In this document: positions 63,279 through 64,000 of the stretch, in pieces
How positions within the stretch are numbered: the stretch's first letter is position 1
Layout: every line of letters starts with the position of its first letter
NCBI RefSeq assembly: GCF_002097715.1
Contig: NZ_CP020738.1
Coordinates: forward strand, 2,480,001 to 2,544,000
Origin: Burkholderia ubonensis subsp. mesacidophila
GTDB lineage: Bacteria > Pseudomonadota > Gammaproteobacteria > Burkholderiales > Burkholderiaceae
DNA length: 64,000 nt
Direction of reading: 5' to 3'
Program-made: the position numbers and the translations under genes
The notes under the pieces: generated by a model
The model's database searches: none
Told to the model about the DNA's origin: nothing
Seen by the model: the letters and a program-made list of their open reading frames with translations, nothing else

Positions 63279-63911
63279 GTGCCTGCCTTGCCCACTCTGC
63301 TTGCTTTCGGACTCGTGTCGCTCGGCATGGCCCTGACGCCCGGCCCGAACATGATCTACCTGATTTCGCGTTCGATCTGCCAAGGCCGCCGTGCGGGTCT
63401 GCTGTCGCTCGGCGGCGTTGCGCTGGGGTTCGTGTTCTATATGTTTTGCGCGGCGTTCGGCATCACCGCGCTGGTGCTGACCGTGCCGTATGCGTACGAC
63501 GCGTTGCGCATTTCCGGCGCGCTGTATCTGCTGTACCTGGCTTGGCAGGCGCTCAGGCCGGGCGGGCGCTCGGCGTTTCAGGTCCGCCGGTTGCCGCACG
63601 ACAGCCGCCGAAAACTCTTCACGATGGGCTTCGTCACGAATCTCGCGAATCCGAAGATCGCGGTGATGTATCTGTCGCTACTGCCGCAGTTCATTTCGCC
63701 GGGACATGGCAGCGTGCTCGCGCAATCGCTGGCGCTCGGCTGCGTGCAGATCGCGGTGAGCGTGAGCGTCAACACGCTGATCGCAAGTATGGCCGGTTCG
63801 ATCGCGGGTTTTCTCGCCGGCCGGCCGGTTTGGGCGTTGGTTCAGCGCGGGTTGATGGGCACCGTGCTGGCCGGATTGGCGGTGCGTATCGCACTCGAAT
63901 CGCGAAGCTAG
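63279..63911 (+). CDS. LysE-family translocator
   Basis: 210 aa from GTG 63279, chosen because AAGGAG lies 6 nt upstream; the frame continues to a TTG at 63231. The LysE/RhtB signature is evident: GLVSLGMALTPGPNMIYLISRS at residues 7-28, then GFVTNLANPKIAVMYLSLLPQF. About six helices. It is an inner-membrane exporter, usually of amino acids or homoserine lactone-like compounds. Possible target of the LysR regulator upstream. The last 89 bp of the window hold no gene I can support. Confidence 0.93.
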   Translation: MPALPTLLAFGLVSLGMALTPGPNMIYLISRSICQGRRAGLLSLGGVALGFVFYMFCAAFGITALVLTVPYAYDALRISGALYLLYLAWQALRPGGRSAFQVRRLPHDSRRKLFTMGFVTNLANPKIAVMYLSLLPQFISPGHGSVLAQSLALGCVQIAVSVSVNTLIASMAGSIAGFLAGRPVWALVQRGLMGTVLAGLAVRIALESRS

Positions 63912-64000
63912 AGCGTGTCGTGCACTTTTCGGAATCGGGACTGTGTCCGCAAGCATCAGTCTGTCGGGCATGCATGGCGAAAACCCCGTTTTTCCTTGTC

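Overview
The window is high-GC DNA whose gene content points to a beta-proteobacterium of the genus Burkholderia, most likely the Burkholderia cepacia complex. The evidence is a PenA-type class A beta-lactamase paired divergently with a PenR/AmpR-type LysR regulator, a ygiW/qseBC locus, and many LysR, AraC and two-component genes. It reads like an accessory-rich part of a secondary replicon. No rRNA, tRNA, CRISPR or transposase gene was recognised.

Layout. 0-3 kb: pntA-pntB proton-translocating transhydrogenase (minus strand). 3-7 kb: a TetR-like remnant, a small secreted protein, a large secreted Agd3-like polysaccharide deacetylase and a small winged-helix-like protein. 7-10.3 kb: a broken TlpA-like thioredoxin gene, three small envelope proteins, and an unusual NRAMP-type transporter that seems to lack TM3-5, preceded by a 46-codon small ORF. 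11-13.5 kb: an exported creatininase-family protein, an exported YVTN beta-propeller protein and an orphan DUF2282/BufA1-type bufferin precursor. 13.6-20 kb: LysR/MFS pair, Rieske-AIFM3-like oxidoreductase, DUF2945 remnant, DUF488, TSUP and NnrU proteins. 20-30 kb: metabolic genes (TfoX-N, M20 peptidase, nitronate monooxygenase, DUF1460 lipoprotein, GlxA/FtrA regulator, rhodanese, P450, PEP-mutase-like, RpiR). 30.2-36.5 kb: ygiW, qseBC, penA and penR, with eight same-orientation copies of an intergenic repeat that carries two inverted DnaA-box-like 9-mers. 36.5-51.2 kb: a glycogen-debranching-type glucosidase, a 1590-aa PATR autotransporter, a YdcF protein, a stand-alone MreB paralogue, a PlpD-type patatin phospholipase and an RstAB-like two-component pair. 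51.4-57.5 kb: glutaminase glsA, whose 3' end is duplicated on the far side of a lower-GC island carrying four poorly characterised genes (an OGG-fold-like hypothetical, an LRAT-domain protein, a secreted protein, and a protein with a HEPN-like motif). 57.6-64 kb: a TPR-like secreted protein, a response regulator with Glu in place of the phosphoacceptor Asp paired with a trypsin-like/PDZ protease, a cupin, and a LysR-LysE pair.

The most interesting items are the DnaA-box-like repeat array, the island in the glsA 3' end, the Agd3-like deacetylase, the orphan bufferin next to an exported creatininase and propeller, and several genes that look internally deleted or decayed (NRAMP, DUF2945, Ldh fragment, TlpA, TetR fragment). 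All family assignments come from reading motifs, without database searches.
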